Part shown: piece after piece, positions 32,158 through 41,044 of the stretch
How positions within the stretch are numbered: position 1 is the stretch's first letter
Layout: each line of letters starts with the position of its first letter
Assembly (NCBI RefSeq): GCF_010731115.1
Contig: NZ_AP022616.1
Location: 1,736,001-1,800,000, forward strand
Length of the DNA stretch: 64,000 bases
Reading direction: 5' to 3'
Origin: Mycolicibacterium phocaicum
GTDB taxonomy: Bacteria > Actinomycetota > Actinomycetes > Mycobacteriales > Mycobacteriaceae
Made by a program: the position numbers and the translations under genes
The notes under the pieces: model-generated
The model's database searches: none
Seen by the model: the letters and a program-made list of their open reading frames with translations, nothing else
What the model was told of the DNA's origin: nothing

Positions 32158-32810
32158 ACCATCACGCCGAACATGATCGCCATCCCGGCCGCCGCCATGG
32201 CCTGACAGGCCACGGCGAACCACAGCCGGGCCGGGACGTCGGGCCGCTCCTGCCGCACCGCGAAGTAGCGGATGGCCCACCACAATGCGGCGGCACCGAA
32301 CATCGCGGTGAACGCCCAGTTCACGGCGTCGACCCACGCCGCCGGGTGCCCACAGCCACCCATCGGGCCCGAATGCGGCGTCGTCCCGGACATGTCCATG
32401 CCCGGCATGGACGGCATCGACGACGCCGGCTGCGGCGCGTCGGCAGCGGTCCCGGTGCACTGACCGGGCAGCACCCGCCCGTCCATCACGGCGTACATCC
32501 ACGCCATCGCCAGCATCATCACCGCGTGATAGCCGTCGGTCGCCCGGTGGCCGGCGCGCACCGCCAGGACCACGGTGAACCAGCCGGCCGCCAGCAGGAA
32601 GAACACCATCGGCGGCCGGTTCGGCACACTCATCCCCGCCGGCCACGCCATGACCAGCATCGCCACCGCCATCAACAGGTGCAGCGCGCGGCTCGTCTGG
32701 TCGATCCAGGTCCGATCCGCACGGGCAGTGACCAGGGCGTAGACGCACTGCGCCGCGCTCAGCAGGAACAGCCCCGTCACGAGCAGCCGGAGCCAGATGT
32801 CGACGATCAC
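32154..32810 (-). CDS. DUF5134 membrane protein with Met/His-rich loop
   Basis: A 218-residue integral membrane protein with about six hydrophobic segments. The helices contain conserved Met, His and Trp residues (LHLLMAVAMLVMAWPAGM, YHAVMMLAMAWMYAVM), the DUF5134 pattern. A loop of about 45 residues between the third and fourth helix pairs is rich in Met, Pro, His and Cys (MPSMPGMDMSG, then PHSGPMGGCGHP), typical of extracytoplasmic copper sites. The GTG at 32810 overlaps the PepSY gene stop (GTGA), so the two are probably one transcript and work together. Function is not known; copper binding or transport is inferred from residues and context. Confidence 0.78.
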   Translation of the reverse strand: MIVDIWLRLLVTGLFLLSAAQCVYALVTARADRTWIDQTSRALHLLMAVAMLVMAWPAGMSVPNRPPMVFFLLAAGWFTVVLAVRAGHRATDGYHAVMMLAMAWMYAVMDGRVLPGQCTGTAADAPQPASSMPSMPGMDMSGTTPHSGPMGGCGHPAAWVDAVNWAFTAMFGAAALWWAIRYFAVRQERPDVPARLWFAVACQAMAAAGMAIMFGVMV

Positions 32811-34174
32811 TTGGCCGCCTGCCGCCGCTGCCGCCAGCCCAGTGCCACGTCGACCGCGACGAACAGGGCCAGCGTGAGGCCGAACAGCGGGGCGAAATAG
32901 CCGACGCCGGCGAGAACGGCGACCAGGAGCACCGCCTCGTACGGCCGTAGCGCCGACAGCGCGCCCCGCCGCTGGCCCGTGGGCAGGACGAACCGGTCCC
33001 CGCGGGTCGGGCGGCGTCGCCACCACATGCGGTAGCCCAGCAGGATCCCGACGATCATCGCGAGGGCGACCGCGATCAGCGCCAGCTGGTTGACCAGGCC
33101 GAACAGGATGCCCATGTGCAGGTCGATGACCCAGTCGGTCATCTTGGCCATCAACGGCCATGCGGCGAAGTCCAGCCGCGAGACCACCGTGCTCGTGGCG
33201 GGGTCGACGACGATGGCGTCGTACTGCGTCGGCCAATCACGCTTGCGCTCGGCGACCTGCCAGCCCTGGCCCGCCGTCGCCGGCGGGTACATCCACATCG
33301 GGGTCCGCAGGTGCGCGTCATGGGCGACCTGCAGCGCCACGTCGGCTCCGCGAAGCGCGGTGGCCTCGTCCAACGCCGCCCCGGCGGTCTGCCCCGGCAG
33401 TGCGGTGTCGACGGACGGGCTGGTCCAGCTCAGCTGCGTCCGCAACTGTGCGACGTTCTCCCCCGCGAACCGCGACCACGTCATGCCCGACACCGCCAGC
33501 AGCGCCACCGCCGCAAGGATCCAGACCCCGAGGGTGCCGTGCCACGACAGCAGCCGGCGCCGCCCGGTCGCCCGTACATCCGGAACGACCAGCCGGCGCG
33601 GCTGTCCCCGGTTGTGCCCGACCCACAGCAGCAGGCCGACGCCCGCGATCACCCAGGACCAGCTGGCGGCCAGCTCGCTGTAGTTCCGGCCGAAGGCGCC
33701 GAGGTGCAGGTTGCGGTGCAGTTCGTCGAACCAGGCCCGCACCGGGAGCCACTGGCCGTAGGTGGTCAGGGCACCGCGGATCGCGCCGGTGTACGGGTCG
33801 ACGAACACCGTGCGCGCGTAGTCGGCGGGGACGTCATCGACCGCGAGCGTCACCTGCGTCGTCTCGTCCGGCGCGGCCGGCGGCCGGATGCTGGTGACGG
33901 TGCCCTCCGGATGCGCGGCGCGGACGGCTGCCAGCTGAGCAGCCAGCGGCAGCTGCCGGTCGCCGATGTGGTCGACGGTGAGTTCGTGCCGGTACACCGC
34001 GCTGTCGATCTGCGGGATCACCGCGTACAGCAGCCCGGTGACTGCGGCGATCAGGATGAACGGCGCGACGAACAGGCCGGCATAGAAGTGCAGCCGCAGC
34101 AACGCCGGGCGAAAACGCTTCCACGCCGATGGGTCGGCCGCGACGTCCGAGTCGGGTAGTTGGGTATGACTCAC
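32807..34174 (-). CDS. PepSY-associated membrane protein (PiuB-like)
   Basis: A 455-residue membrane protein with PepSY_TM architecture. A first helix with a conserved His (ALLRLHFYAGLFVAPFILIAAVTGLLYAV, about residues 24-52) leads to an extracytoplasmic PepSY domain containing VFVDPYTGAIRG. The middle carries LHRNLHLGAFGRNYSELAAS and two further helices with LLSWHGTLGVWI, a second periplasmic stretch, then DLHMGILFGLVNQLALIAVALAMIVGILLGYRMWWRRRP. The spaced His residues in helices suggest metal or haem contacts, as in ferric reductase-like relatives. Its partner is the DUF5134 protein, and its promoter region is shared with the CopD-CtaG gene. A role in copper or iron reduction and uptake is inferred. 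Confidence 0.82.
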   Translation of the reverse strand: MSHTQLPDSDVAADPSAWKRFRPALLRLHFYAGLFVAPFILIAAVTGLLYAVIPQIDSAVYRHELTVDHIGDRQLPLAAQLAAVRAAHPEGTVTSIRPPAAPDETTQVTLAVDDVPADYARTVFVDPYTGAIRGALTTYGQWLPVRAWFDELHRNLHLGAFGRNYSELAASWSWVIAGVGLLLWVGHNRGQPRRLVVPDVRATGRRRLLSWHGTLGVWILAAVALLAVSGMTWSRFAGENVAQLRTQLSWTSPSVDTALPGQTAGAALDEATALRGADVALQVAHDAHLRTPMWMYPPATAGQGWQVAERKRDWPTQYDAIVVDPATSTVVSRLDFAAWPLMAKMTDWVIDLHMGILFGLVNQLALIAVALAMIVGILLGYRMWWRRRPTRGDRFVLPTGQRRGALSALRPYEAVLLVAVLAGVGYFAPLFGLTLALFVAVDVALGWRQRRQAAK

Positions 34175-34226
34175 AACTTGTATTGGTCGGCCCGCGGCGT
34201 CAGGAGTTCCTGCGCCCGGAAAATTT

Positions 34227-34245
34227 CTACGACACCTGGTCGTAG
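34227..34245. promoter_or_regulatory. Inverted repeat in the PepSY / CopD-CtaG divergent promoter region
   Basis: CTACGAC-ACCTG-GTCGTAG is a perfect 7-bp inverted repeat, 53 bases from the PepSY start and 43 from the CopD-CtaG start. It resembles operators of BlaI/CopY-type winged-helix repressors more than CsoR or RicR sites. No such regulator gene is in the island, so the binding protein is unknown. Confidence 0.45.
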
Positions 34246-34287
34246 ACTGGGCGTGATCAGTTCTTCAGGTGGAAGGCCGGTATTTCG

Positions 34288-36207
34288 ATGGGCAGGCTGA
34301 CTCTGCCGCTGTTGGGTTATCTGGCCGCGCTGGCCGCCCTGGTCGCCTACGCGCTCATCTCCGGCGACCAGCGCTTCGTCGCCACCGGCGACAGCTATCC
34401 CGGCACGTTCACCGCGTGCGCCGAACCGGTCGGCTACTTCACGGCCGTGCTCGCCGCCGCCGTCTGTCTCGGCGGCCTGCTGTACGTCGTCACCACGGCG
34501 CGCCCCGACCCCAAGGGCGTCATCGACCCGCCCGCCTTCCGCATCCACCTTGTGCTGGAACGGGTTTCGCTGGTCTGGCTGGTCGCCTCGGCGTTCATGG
34601 TGGTGGTGCAGGCCGCGACCGACGCCGGCGCCCCGGCTCTGCGACTGGTGGAGAGCGGCCGGCTGGGTGAGGCCATCGGCGCCTCCGAGATGGCCCGCGG
34701 CTGGATCGTCGCCACCCTGTGCGCCGCGGTCGTGGCGCTGACGCTGCGGTTCAGCGTGCGGTGGGTCGCCATGGTCGTGCTGTTGCTGCCGAGCGTCATC
34801 GGCGTCCTGGCGCTGCCGGTGACCGGCAACGCCAGCGAAGGGCCCGACCACGACTACACGACCAGCGCGGTCATCGTGTTCGCGGTGGCACTGGCGGTGC
34901 TGGCCGGTACGAAGATCGCGGCGGTCATCAGTCCGCCCGCGGCCGACCTCTACCGGCGCGTGCTGATCATCCAGGTCGCCTGCGGCACCGTCGCCCTGAT
35001 CTACGGCGTGCAGCTGCTGGCCGAACAACTCGGGCCCCCCGGCCTGACGGGCAGCGACTACGGGCGGTGGGCCATCGTCGCCGCGATCGCGCTGGCGGCG
35101 TCCTGGATCACCGATGCCGCCGCACTGCGCCGCGCCAAGCCGTCCCGGCTGGCCACCTGCCTGCCCGCGATCACCGCGCTCGCCGCGGTGTCCGCCATGG
35201 CGGTGCAGACCGCGCCGCGCCTGCTGCACCACAAGTACACGACGTGGGACGTCTTCCTCGGCTACGAACTGCCCGCCCCGCCGAATGTGGTTCGGCTGCT
35301 GACGGTCTGGCGGTTCGACACCTTCATCGGCATCGGCGCGCTGGTCCTCGCCGGCGCCTATCTGTACGCGTATGTGAAGCTGCGGCGCCGCGGCGACGAG
35401 TGGCCCGTGGGCCGGCTGCTCGCATGGCTGATCGGCTGCGCGGTACTGCTCTTCACCAGCAGCTCGGGAGTGCGGGCCTACGGCTCGGCGATGTTCAGCG
35501 TGCACATGGGCGAGCACATGACGCTCAACATGTTCGTCCCCGTCCTGCTGGTGCTGGGCGGCCCGGTGACCCTGGCGCTGCGCGCCCTGCCCCCGGCCGG
35601 CGAGGGCGCCCCGCCCGGACCGCGCGAGTGGATTCTGTGGCTCGTGCACTCGAAAGTGACTGCCGCGCTGTCGAATCCGATCGTGGCGTTCGTGCTGTTC
35701 GTCGCGTCGTTGTACGCGGTGTACTTCACCCCCATCTTCAACACACTGGTCCGCTACCACTGGGGCCACGAGTTGATGAGCGTGCACTTCCTGCTGGTCG
35801 GCTACCTCTTCTACTGGGGCATCATCGGCATCGACCCGGGCCCGAAGCGCCTGCCGTTCCTGGGCCGGCTCGGATTGTTGTTCGCGGTCATGCCTTTTCA
35901 CGCGTTCTTCGGCATCGCGACCATGACCATGACCGACACCATCGGCGGGCCGTTCTACAAGTTCGTCGGCCTGCCGTGGCTGTCCAGCATCGGCGCCGAC
36001 CAGCACCTCGGTGGCGCGATCGCGTGGGGCTCGAGCGAACTGCCGGTGATCCTGGTGGTCATCGCCCTGGTGGCGCAATGGGCGCGGCAGGACCGCCGCG
36101 CCGCCTCCCGCGCCGACCGGCACGCCGACGCGGACTACGCCGACGACGACCTGGATGCCTACAACGCGATGCTGCGCGAACTGGCCCGCCAGCGCGGCCA
36201 GCAGTAA
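34288..36207 (+). CDS. CopD-CtaG fusion membrane protein (Rv0102-like)
   Basis: A 639-residue protein with around 15 transmembrane helices. The N-terminal half (about 1-310) has CopD copper-resistance character. The C-terminal half is a caa3_CtaG domain with [23 protein letters not shown] (about residues 405-427), [22 protein letters not shown] and [17 protein letters not shown], whose His and Met residues fit copper handling in cytochrome oxidase assembly. The tail is charged and cytoplasmic. M. tuberculosis Rv0102 has the same fusion and also lies convergent to ctpB (Rv0103c), so the pair is conserved. The likely role is copper import or delivery to the oxidase; this is inference. ATG 34288 has a GGTGGAAGG sequence upstream. 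Confidence 0.88.
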   Translation: MGRLTLPLLGYLAALAALVAYALISGDQRFVATGDSYPGTFTACAEPVGYFTAVLAAAVCLGGLLYVVTTARPDPKGVIDPPAFRIHLVLERVSLVWLVASAFMVVVQAATDAGAPALRLVESGRLGEAIGASEMARGWIVATLCAAVVALTLRFSVRWVAMVVLLLPSVIGVLALPVTGNASEGPDHDYTTSAVIVFAVALAVLAGTKIAAVISPPAADLYRRVLIIQVACGTVALIYGVQLLAEQLGPPGLTGSDYGRWAIVAAIALAASWITDAAALRRAKPSRLATCLPAITALAAVSAMAVQTAPRLLHHKYTTWDVFLGYELPAPPNVVRLLTVWRFDTFIGIGALVLAGAYLYAYVKLRRRGDEWPVGRLLAWLIGCAVLLFTSSSGVRAYGSAMFSVHMGEHMTLNMFVPVLLVLGGPVTLALRALPPAGEGAPPGPREWILWLVHSKVTAALSNPIVAFVLFVASLYAVYFTPIFNTLVRYHWGHELMSVHFLLVGYLFYWGIIGIDPGPKRLPFLGRLGLLFAVMPFHAFFGIATMTMTDTIGGPFYKFVGLPWLSSIGADQHLGGAIAWGSSELPVILVVIALVAQWARQDRRAASRADRHADADYADDDLDAYNAMLRELARQRGQQ

Positions 36208-36225
36208 CCCCCGCCGTCAACCAGC

Positions 36226-36274
36226 GATTTGTGCACGATAATCCGCGGCACGCGCGGAAAATCGTGCACAAATC
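36226..36274. terminator. Bidirectional hairpin between CopD-CtaG and ctpB
   Basis: GATTTGTGCACGAT at 36226-36239 pairs with ATCGTGCACAAATC at 36261-36274, with an inner TCCGCG/CGCGGA stem and a short loop. The right arm runs into the ctpB stop codon. It serves the two convergent genes. Confidence 0.8.
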
Positions 36275-38546
36275 ACTTGAAGTTGCGCAGGCGCAGGCTG
36301 TTCGACACCACGAAGAACGACGAGAACGCCATCGCCGCGCCCGCGATCAGCGGGTTGAGCAGGCCGGCCGCCGCCACCGGGATGGCGGCGATGTTGTAGC
36401 CGAAGGCCCACACCAGGTTCATCTGGATGGTGCGCATGGTCGCCTTGGCCAGGTCCAGGGCCTGTGGCACCGAATCGAGGCTGTCACGCACCAGGATGAT
36501 GTCGGCCGCGCCGATCGCGACGTCCGTACCGCGACCGATCGCCAGACCCAGATCCGAACAGGCCAGCGCCGGGCCGTCGTTGATGCCGTCACCGACCATC
36601 GCGACCATGCGACCGCGGTCGCGCAGCTGCTGGATGACGTCGACCTTGCCGTCCGGCAGCACGTCGGCGATGACGTCGTCGATGCCCACGGCGGCACCCA
36701 CCGCGGCGGCGGCCGCCGGGTTGTCACCGGTCAGCAGGATGGTCTTCAGACCGCGCTCGTGCAGCGCCGCGATGGCGCCCGTCGCTGATTCGCGCACCGC
36801 GTCAGCGACCGCGATGGCGCCGCACAGCTGATCGTCGACCGCGACGAAAACCACTGTCTCGCCGCGAGATTCGGCGCCCCGGCGCGCTTCGGCCAGGGCC
36901 GCGGGCACCGCGGCACGACCGGCCGCCCACGACGGCTTACCGATGCGCACGTCACGCTCCGCCACGGTGCCGACGACGCCGCGGCCGGGAACGGCCTGGA
37001 AATCGGTGACGGCCTCGTGCTCGGGCGCTGCCGTGGTGATGGCCACCGCGACCGCGTGCTCGGACGCCGACTCGACGGCCGCGGCGAGGGCCAGGACGTC
37101 CTCGTCAGACCAGCCGTCGACGGCCGTCGCCGCGGTGACGGCCAGGTGTCCGGTGGTCAGGGTGCCGGTCTTGTCGAAGACGACGGTGTCGACGGCCCGG
37201 ATCGCCTCGAGCGACCGGTGCCCCTTGAGGAAGATGCCGAGCTGGGCGCCGCGTCCGGACGCCACCATCATGGCCGTCGGCGTGGCCAGGCCCAGCGCGC
37301 ACGGGCAGGCGATGACCAACACCGCCAGTGCGCAGGCGAACACCTTGTCCGGGCCCGCGCCCGCCAGTGCCCAGCCCAGCGCGGTCAGTGCGGCGATGCC
37401 GAAGACGCACGGCACGAATACCGAGGCGATGCGGTCGGCGAGGCGCTGCGACTCGGCCTTCTGGGCCTGCGCTTCCTCGACGAGGCGCACCATGCCGGCG
37501 AACTGGGTGTCGGCGCCGACCGCGGCGGCCTCGACGATCAGCCGGCCGTCGAGCACGATGGTGCCGCCGATGACGCTGCTGCCGGGCGTCGCGCGGACCG
37601 GCTTGGCCTCACCGGTCATCACGCTGGTGTCGACGGCCGCCGAGCCCTCGACCACGAGTCCGTCGGCCGCGATGGTCTGGCCGGGGCGCACGACGAACTT
37701 CTGCTGCTCGGCGAGTTCCTCGGCCGGGATGACCATCTCGGTGCCGTCGGCCAGCAGGATCGTGACGTTCTTCGCGCTCAGAGCCGCGAGCGCGCGCAGC
37801 GCACTGCCCGCCTTGGACTTCGCGCGGGCCTCGAAGTAGCGGCCCGCCAGCACGAACACCGTGACACCCGCGGCGACCTCGAAGTAGATGGCGTCGCTGC
37901 CGGCCAGGGCCTGCCAGATTCCGGTGCTCGTGGTGGCGTGATGGCCGACGAACATCGTGTAGAGCGACCACACCGTCGCGGCCGTCACGCCGACCGAGAT
38001 CAGCGTCTCCATGGACGCGGCCCGGTTCCGGGCATTGCGCAGGGCCACGCGGTGGAAGGGCCAGGCGGCCCACGTCACAACCGGCAGGGCCAGGGCGGTC
38101 AGGATCCACTGCCACCCGGTGATCCGGGTGCTCGGCACGACGGCGAACATCACCGACAGATCGGCGAGCGGGACGAACAGCACGGCGGCCACCAGCAGAC
38201 GACGCAGCAGGTAGCGGGCGTGTGACAAATCCTCGTCGTCGCGGTCCCCGGCGATGACCCCGGACCGCGGCTCGGCGTCGTAGCCGGCCTTGCGGATCAC
38301 GTCGCACAGCTCGGTGTCGGCGATTTCCGGGAGCGCGTCGACCGTCGCGACGCGGGTGCCGAAGTTCACCGAGGCGCGGACACCCGGCATCTTGTTGAGC
38401 ATGCGCTCGACCCGCGCGGCACAGGCGCCACACGTCATGCCGGTGACGTCGAGCTGAACCCGACGCACGTCGTCGGCAGCTGCGGCAGCGACTGCTGTGT
38501 CGTCGGCGCTGCCAGCCACTGTGCTTACCGAGCCGGCCGTCATCAT
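36273..38546 (-). CDS. ctpB: Copper-transporting P1B-type ATPase CtpB
   Basis: Heavy-metal ATPase of 757 residues. One N-terminal HMA domain binds copper at [15 protein letters not shown] (Cys39, Cys42). Eight helices include the transport site [19 protein letters not shown] actuator, [10 protein letters not shown] phosphorylation site and [13 protein letters not shown] hinge are all present, along with [40 protein letters not shown] at the end (Asn, Met, Ser of a Cu(I) site). The nucleotide-binding HP dipeptide reads SEHAVA rather than SEHP. In M. tuberculosis ctpB sits next to Rv0102, and its product moves Cu(I). The AGGAGG site abuts the first ATG of MMTAG, so the second ATG may be used. 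It is divergent from sigC. Confidence 0.92.
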   Translation of the reverse strand: MMTAGSVSTVAGSADDTAVAAAAADDVRRVQLDVTGMTCGACAARVERMLNKMPGVRASVNFGTRVATVDALPEIADTELCDVIRKAGYDAEPRSGVIAGDRDDEDLSHARYLLRRLLVAAVLFVPLADLSVMFAVVPSTRITGWQWILTALALPVVTWAAWPFHRVALRNARNRAASMETLISVGVTAATVWSLYTMFVGHHATTSTGIWQALAGSDAIYFEVAAGVTVFVLAGRYFEARAKSKAGSALRALAALSAKNVTILLADGTEMVIPAEELAEQQKFVVRPGQTIAADGLVVEGSAAVDTSVMTGEAKPVRATPGSSVIGGTIVLDGRLIVEAAAVGADTQFAGMVRLVEEAQAQKAESQRLADRIASVFVPCVFGIAALTALGWALAGAGPDKVFACALAVLVIACPCALGLATPTAMMVASGRGAQLGIFLKGHRSLEAIRAVDTVVFDKTGTLTTGHLAVTAATAVDGWSDEDVLALAAAVESASEHAVAVAITTAAPEHEAVTDFQAVPGRGVVGTVAERDVRIGKPSWAAGRAAVPAALAEARRGAESRGETVVFVAVDDQLCGAIAVADAVRESATGAIAALHERGLKTILLTGDNPAAAAAVGAAVGIDDVIADVLPDGKVDVIQQLRDRGRMVAMVGDGINDGPALACSDLGLAIGRGTDVAIGAADIILVRDSLDSVPQALDLAKATMRTIQMNLVWAFGYNIAAIPVAAAGLLNPLIAGAAMAFSSFFVVSNSLRLRNFK

Positions 38547-38641
38547 CCTCCTATTGTCCCCGGCGATGCGGAGCTACCCAAAAACATTGGTCGGACGTGC
38601 CCGGCTGTGAGTTCCCGGCACTCGTCACATATGGTCGGGCC
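38547..38641. promoter_or_regulatory. Shared ctpB-sigC promoter region
   Basis: The 95 bases between the divergent starts must hold promoters for both genes. A GGGAAC...CGTCCG pair reads towards ctpB, but with only 13 bases between the boxes it is too close for a standard ECF promoter. No CsoR- or RicR-type palindrome is visible. Confidence 0.35.
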
Positions 38642-39196
38642 GTGAACAGCCGCGGCGACGACGATGAAGTGACCCGCCTGGCACTGGCTGCCGGTCGGGG
38701 CGATCGCGCCGCATTGGACCAGTTCATCAAGGCTACCCAGCGCGATGTGTGGCGCACCGTCGCCTATCTCGACGAGCCCGGCAACGCCGACGACCTGACC
38801 CAGGAGACCTACCTGCGGGCCCTCGGCTCGCTGTCCCGGTTCCGCGGCCGGTCGACCGCCCGCACCTGGCTGTTGTCGATCGCGCGCCGCGTCGTCGTCG
38901 ACCACATCCGGCGCAAGCAGTGCCGGCCGCGCAGCAGCGCCGCCATCGAGCCCGAGACCGTCATCGACATGCACCAGCCGACCGCCCGGTTCGAGGACAT
39001 CGTCGAAATCCGCATGCTGCTCGACGGTGTCGACGCCGACCGCCGGGAAGCGCTGCTGCTGACCCAGGTGCTGGGCCTGTCCTACGCCGAGGCCGCCGAA
39101 ATCTGCGGCTGCCCCGTCGGCACCATCCGCTCCCGGGTCGCCCGGGCCCGCGACGACCTGCTGCGGGCCGGGAACCAGGACCAGAGCGCGGGCTGA
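38642..39196 (+). CDS. sigC: ECF RNA polymerase sigma factor SigC
   Basis: ECF sigma factor of 184 residues. Region 2 includes FIKATQRDVWRTVAYLDEPGNADDLTQETYLRAL (about residues 25-58) and TARTWLLSIARRVVVDHIRRKQC. Region 4 has DRREALLLTQVLGLSYAEAAEICGCPVGTIRSRVARARDDLL (about 130-171), very close to M. tuberculosis SigC (Rv2069). No SnoaL or other extra domain follows. GTG 38642 is used. In M. tuberculosis sigC is not next to ctpB; SigC has been reported to control copper acquisition genes there, including ctpB and the nrp cluster. The direct adjacency to ctpB here supports that link. No dedicated anti-sigma gene adjoins it. Confidence 0.92.
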   Translation: MNSRGDDDEVTRLALAAGRGDRAALDQFIKATQRDVWRTVAYLDEPGNADDLTQETYLRALGSLSRFRGRSTARTWLLSIARRVVVDHIRRKQCRPRSSAAIEPETVIDMHQPTARFEDIVEIRMLLDGVDADRREALLLTQVLGLSYAEAAEICGCPVGTIRSRVARARDDLLRAGNQDQSAG

Positions 39197-39267
39197 GCCC
39201 GGAACCCGGGCCGCCACTTGCCCGACCAACTCTGCGAAACTGGTCTACAGACTGAACGGAGTTCGGC

Positions 39268-39726
39268 TTGTCCACCCGCCACGCGATCGACCTCGAACAC
39301 ACCCTGAGCGCCATCGGGCGCCGGGTGTTCGACGAGGTCTGGATCGGTCCTGCCCGCCGCTACCCCACCGCCGTCGCGGTCGTCGTGTTGGTGGTGTCGG
39401 CCGGGGTCAGCTGGTCGGAATCGCATCGGTGGGTACTGAAGGTCGTCGCCATCCTGTTCACCCTGGCCGCCATAACATCGGCAACGGCACTGTGGCGCAA
39501 GCGCTTTCGCGTGTGCTGCGCGGCGCTGTACCTGTCGGGCGTGGCCACGGCCGCCGGGTTCGGCGCGGTCTGGTGGTGCCAGACGTCACCGGCGCGGGTC
39601 GCGGTGTGGTGGTCGCTGGCCGGTTTCGTCGCAGCCGCGGTGCTGGCCGTCTGCTGGCTGGGTGTGGCGCTGACACCGCTCGAGCGGTCGCAACCCGACA
39701 TGCGGTTCAAGCCCGCCGGGAACTGA
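39268..39726 (+). CDS. Small tetraspan membrane protein downstream of sigC
   Basis: A 152-residue protein that I do not recognise. It begins with a TTG at 39268, preceded by GAACGGAGTT. Residues 1-30 are soluble (HAIDLEHTLSAIGRRVFDEVWIG), followed by four hydrophobic segments: YPTAVAVVVLVVSAGVSW, VLKVVAILFTLAAITSATALW, FRVCCAALYLSGVATAAGFGAVWW and VAVWWSLAGFVAAAVLAVCWLGVAL. Cysteines at CC and WWCQ lie in or near helices. It is 71 bases after sigC and followed by DUF5134 and YcnI-like genes on the same strand, so an operon with sigC is likely. A role in the copper module is inferred only from location. Confidence 0.65.
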   Translation: MSTRHAIDLEHTLSAIGRRVFDEVWIGPARRYPTAVAVVVLVVSAGVSWSESHRWVLKVVAILFTLAAITSATALWRKRFRVCCAALYLSGVATAAGFGAVWWCQTSPARVAVWWSLAGFVAAAVLAVCWLGVALTPLERSQPDMRFKPAGN

Positions 39727-39754
39727 ATCCCCTTTCCGTACGACTAATGACAGC

Positions 39755-40312
39755 GTGATCGCCGACTCCGCCCTGCGCTGGGCGCTGACTGCCGTGTTCG
39801 CGGTGGCCGCGCTGCTGTTCGCGGGCAACGGGCGGCGCGTACCCGGACAACGCGGCGTCGCGGTGCTGCACGCGCTGGCTTCGGTGGGCATGATCGCGAT
39901 GCTCTGGCCGGCCGGCATACAGGTGTCGCCGCTGCTGTACGTGCTGGTGTTCACCGCCGGCGCGCTGTACTTCGCCTACCTCGCCCTGTTCGGCTTCGGG
40001 CTGCCGCACCCCGTCTACCACTGCACCATGATGGCCGCGATGGCGCTGATGGGCCTGCTGATGGCGCCGAACGCCGGGGTCCCGGTGGCGACAGCTCGAG
40101 CCTCCGGTCACCACAGCGCCCACCTCGGTCACGGCGCCATCGCCGTGACTCCCCCGGGCTGGTTCACCGTGGTCTGCATCGCGCTCGCGGTCGGATTCTG
40201 CGCCGCCGCGCTGTGGTGGTTCTACCTGCTGGTGCGCGGGCCCAAGCGCCCGTACGCCGACCTGCTCATGGCGCTCGGGATGAGCGCCACCTTCGCTGTC
40301 ATGGCCGTCTGA
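39755..40312 (+). CDS. Second DUF5134 membrane protein, His-rich loop
   Basis: A 185-residue membrane protein of the same family as the one at 32154-32810, with six predicted helices. The motif YHCTMMAAMALMGLLMAPN matches YHAVMMLAMAWMYAVM in the first protein. The loop that follows is rich in His (SGHHSAHLGHG) where the first has Met, Cys and His. GTG at 39755, 28 bases after the preceding gene; the ycnI-like gene starts 20 bases after its stop. Copper binding by the loop is inferred from residue content and neighbours. Confidence 0.78.
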   Translation: MIADSALRWALTAVFAVAALLFAGNGRRVPGQRGVAVLHALASVGMIAMLWPAGIQVSPLLYVLVFTAGALYFAYLALFGFGLPHPVYHCTMMAAMALMGLLMAPNAGVPVATARASGHHSAHLGHGAIAVTPPGWFTVVCIALAVGFCAAALWWFYLLVRGPKRPYADLLMALGMSATFAVMAV

Positions 40313-40332
40313 CCCCCTCCCGAAAGGACAAC

Positions 40333-41040
40333 ATGCCCAAGCTTTTCCAGGCCCGCAAGCCTCTTCAGGCCATTGCCGCCGTCACCGCGACGACGGCCTG
40401 CGCCGTCGCCCTGGCCGCGCCGGCCGCCGCCCACGTCAAGGTGACCGGCGACGCCACCCAGGGTGGCTGGGGCGTGCTGAACTTCCGCGTGCCGACCGAG
40501 TCGGACACCGCGTCGACCACGGGCCTGCTGGTCGTACTGCCCGACGACCAGCCGATCATCTCTGTCAGCACGCAGCAGAAGGCCGGCTGGACCGCCACCA
40601 TCACCAAGAAGAAGCTGCCGGCACCGCAGAAGGACGACGACGGCGCCGAGGTCACCGAGTACGTCTCGTCGGTCGAGTGGAAGGCCACCGCCCCGGACGC
40701 GCCCATCCCGCCGCATCAGTTCAACGTCTTCGCGATCTCGGCAGGCCCGCTGCCCAAGGTCAACACGCTGACGCTGCCCGCGGTCCAGACCTACAGCGAC
40801 GGCAAGACCGTCAACTGGAACGAGATGGCCAACCCCGGCCAGCCCGAGCCCGAGCACCCCGCGCCTTCCCTGCACCTGAAGCCCGCCGGCGGCGGTGACC
40901 ACGACCGGCCCGCAGCCGCCGCCCCGGCTGCTGCGACGCCCGCCTGGCCGGGCCTGACGGCGCTGGCCCTGTCGGTGGTCGCGCTGCTGCTGGGGATCGC
41001 TAACCTGGCAGCTTCCCGACGAAAGACGAGTCACGACTAG
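40333..41040 (+). CDS. YcnI-like copper-binding exported protein (DUF1775)
   Basis: A 235-residue exported protein with a YcnI (DUF1775) domain. The signal peptide (1-34) ends in AAPAAA, so the mature chain begins HVKVTGDATQGG with an N-terminal His, the Cu(II) ligand in the family. The domain runs through WGVLNFRVPTESDTASTTGL, SVSTQQKAGWTATITKKKL and VEWKATAPDAPIPPHQFNVFAISAGPLP. A C-terminal membrane helix (WPGLTALALSVVALLLGIANLAAS) anchors it on the outer face. YcnI genes are typically paired with copC/copD, as here, with copC-copD four bases downstream. ATG 40333 has an AAAGGA ribosome-binding site. Confidence 0.92.
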   Translation: MPKLFQARKPLQAIAAVTATTACAVALAAPAAAHVKVTGDATQGGWGVLNFRVPTESDTASTTGLLVVLPDDQPIISVSTQQKAGWTATITKKKLPAPQKDDDGAEVTEYVSSVEWKATAPDAPIPPHQFNVFAISAGPLPKVNTLTLPAVQTYSDGKTVNWNEMANPGQPEPEHPAPSLHLKPAGGGDHDRPAAAAPAAATPAWPGLTALALSVVALLLGIANLAASRRKTSHD

Positions 41041-41044
41041 AGAA

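Noticed and set aside
34171..36123. A minus-strand reading frame of 650 codons opposite the CopD-CtaG gene
   Set aside because: Low-complexity translation rich in Arg, Gln, Asp and Gly with no family features; the plus strand encodes a polytopic membrane protein with conserved motifs.
38590..38630. GGGAAC...CGTCCG as an ECF promoter for ctpB
   Set aside because: Only 13 bases separate the boxes, against about 15-20 in known ECF promoters, so it is probably chance in GC-rich DNA.
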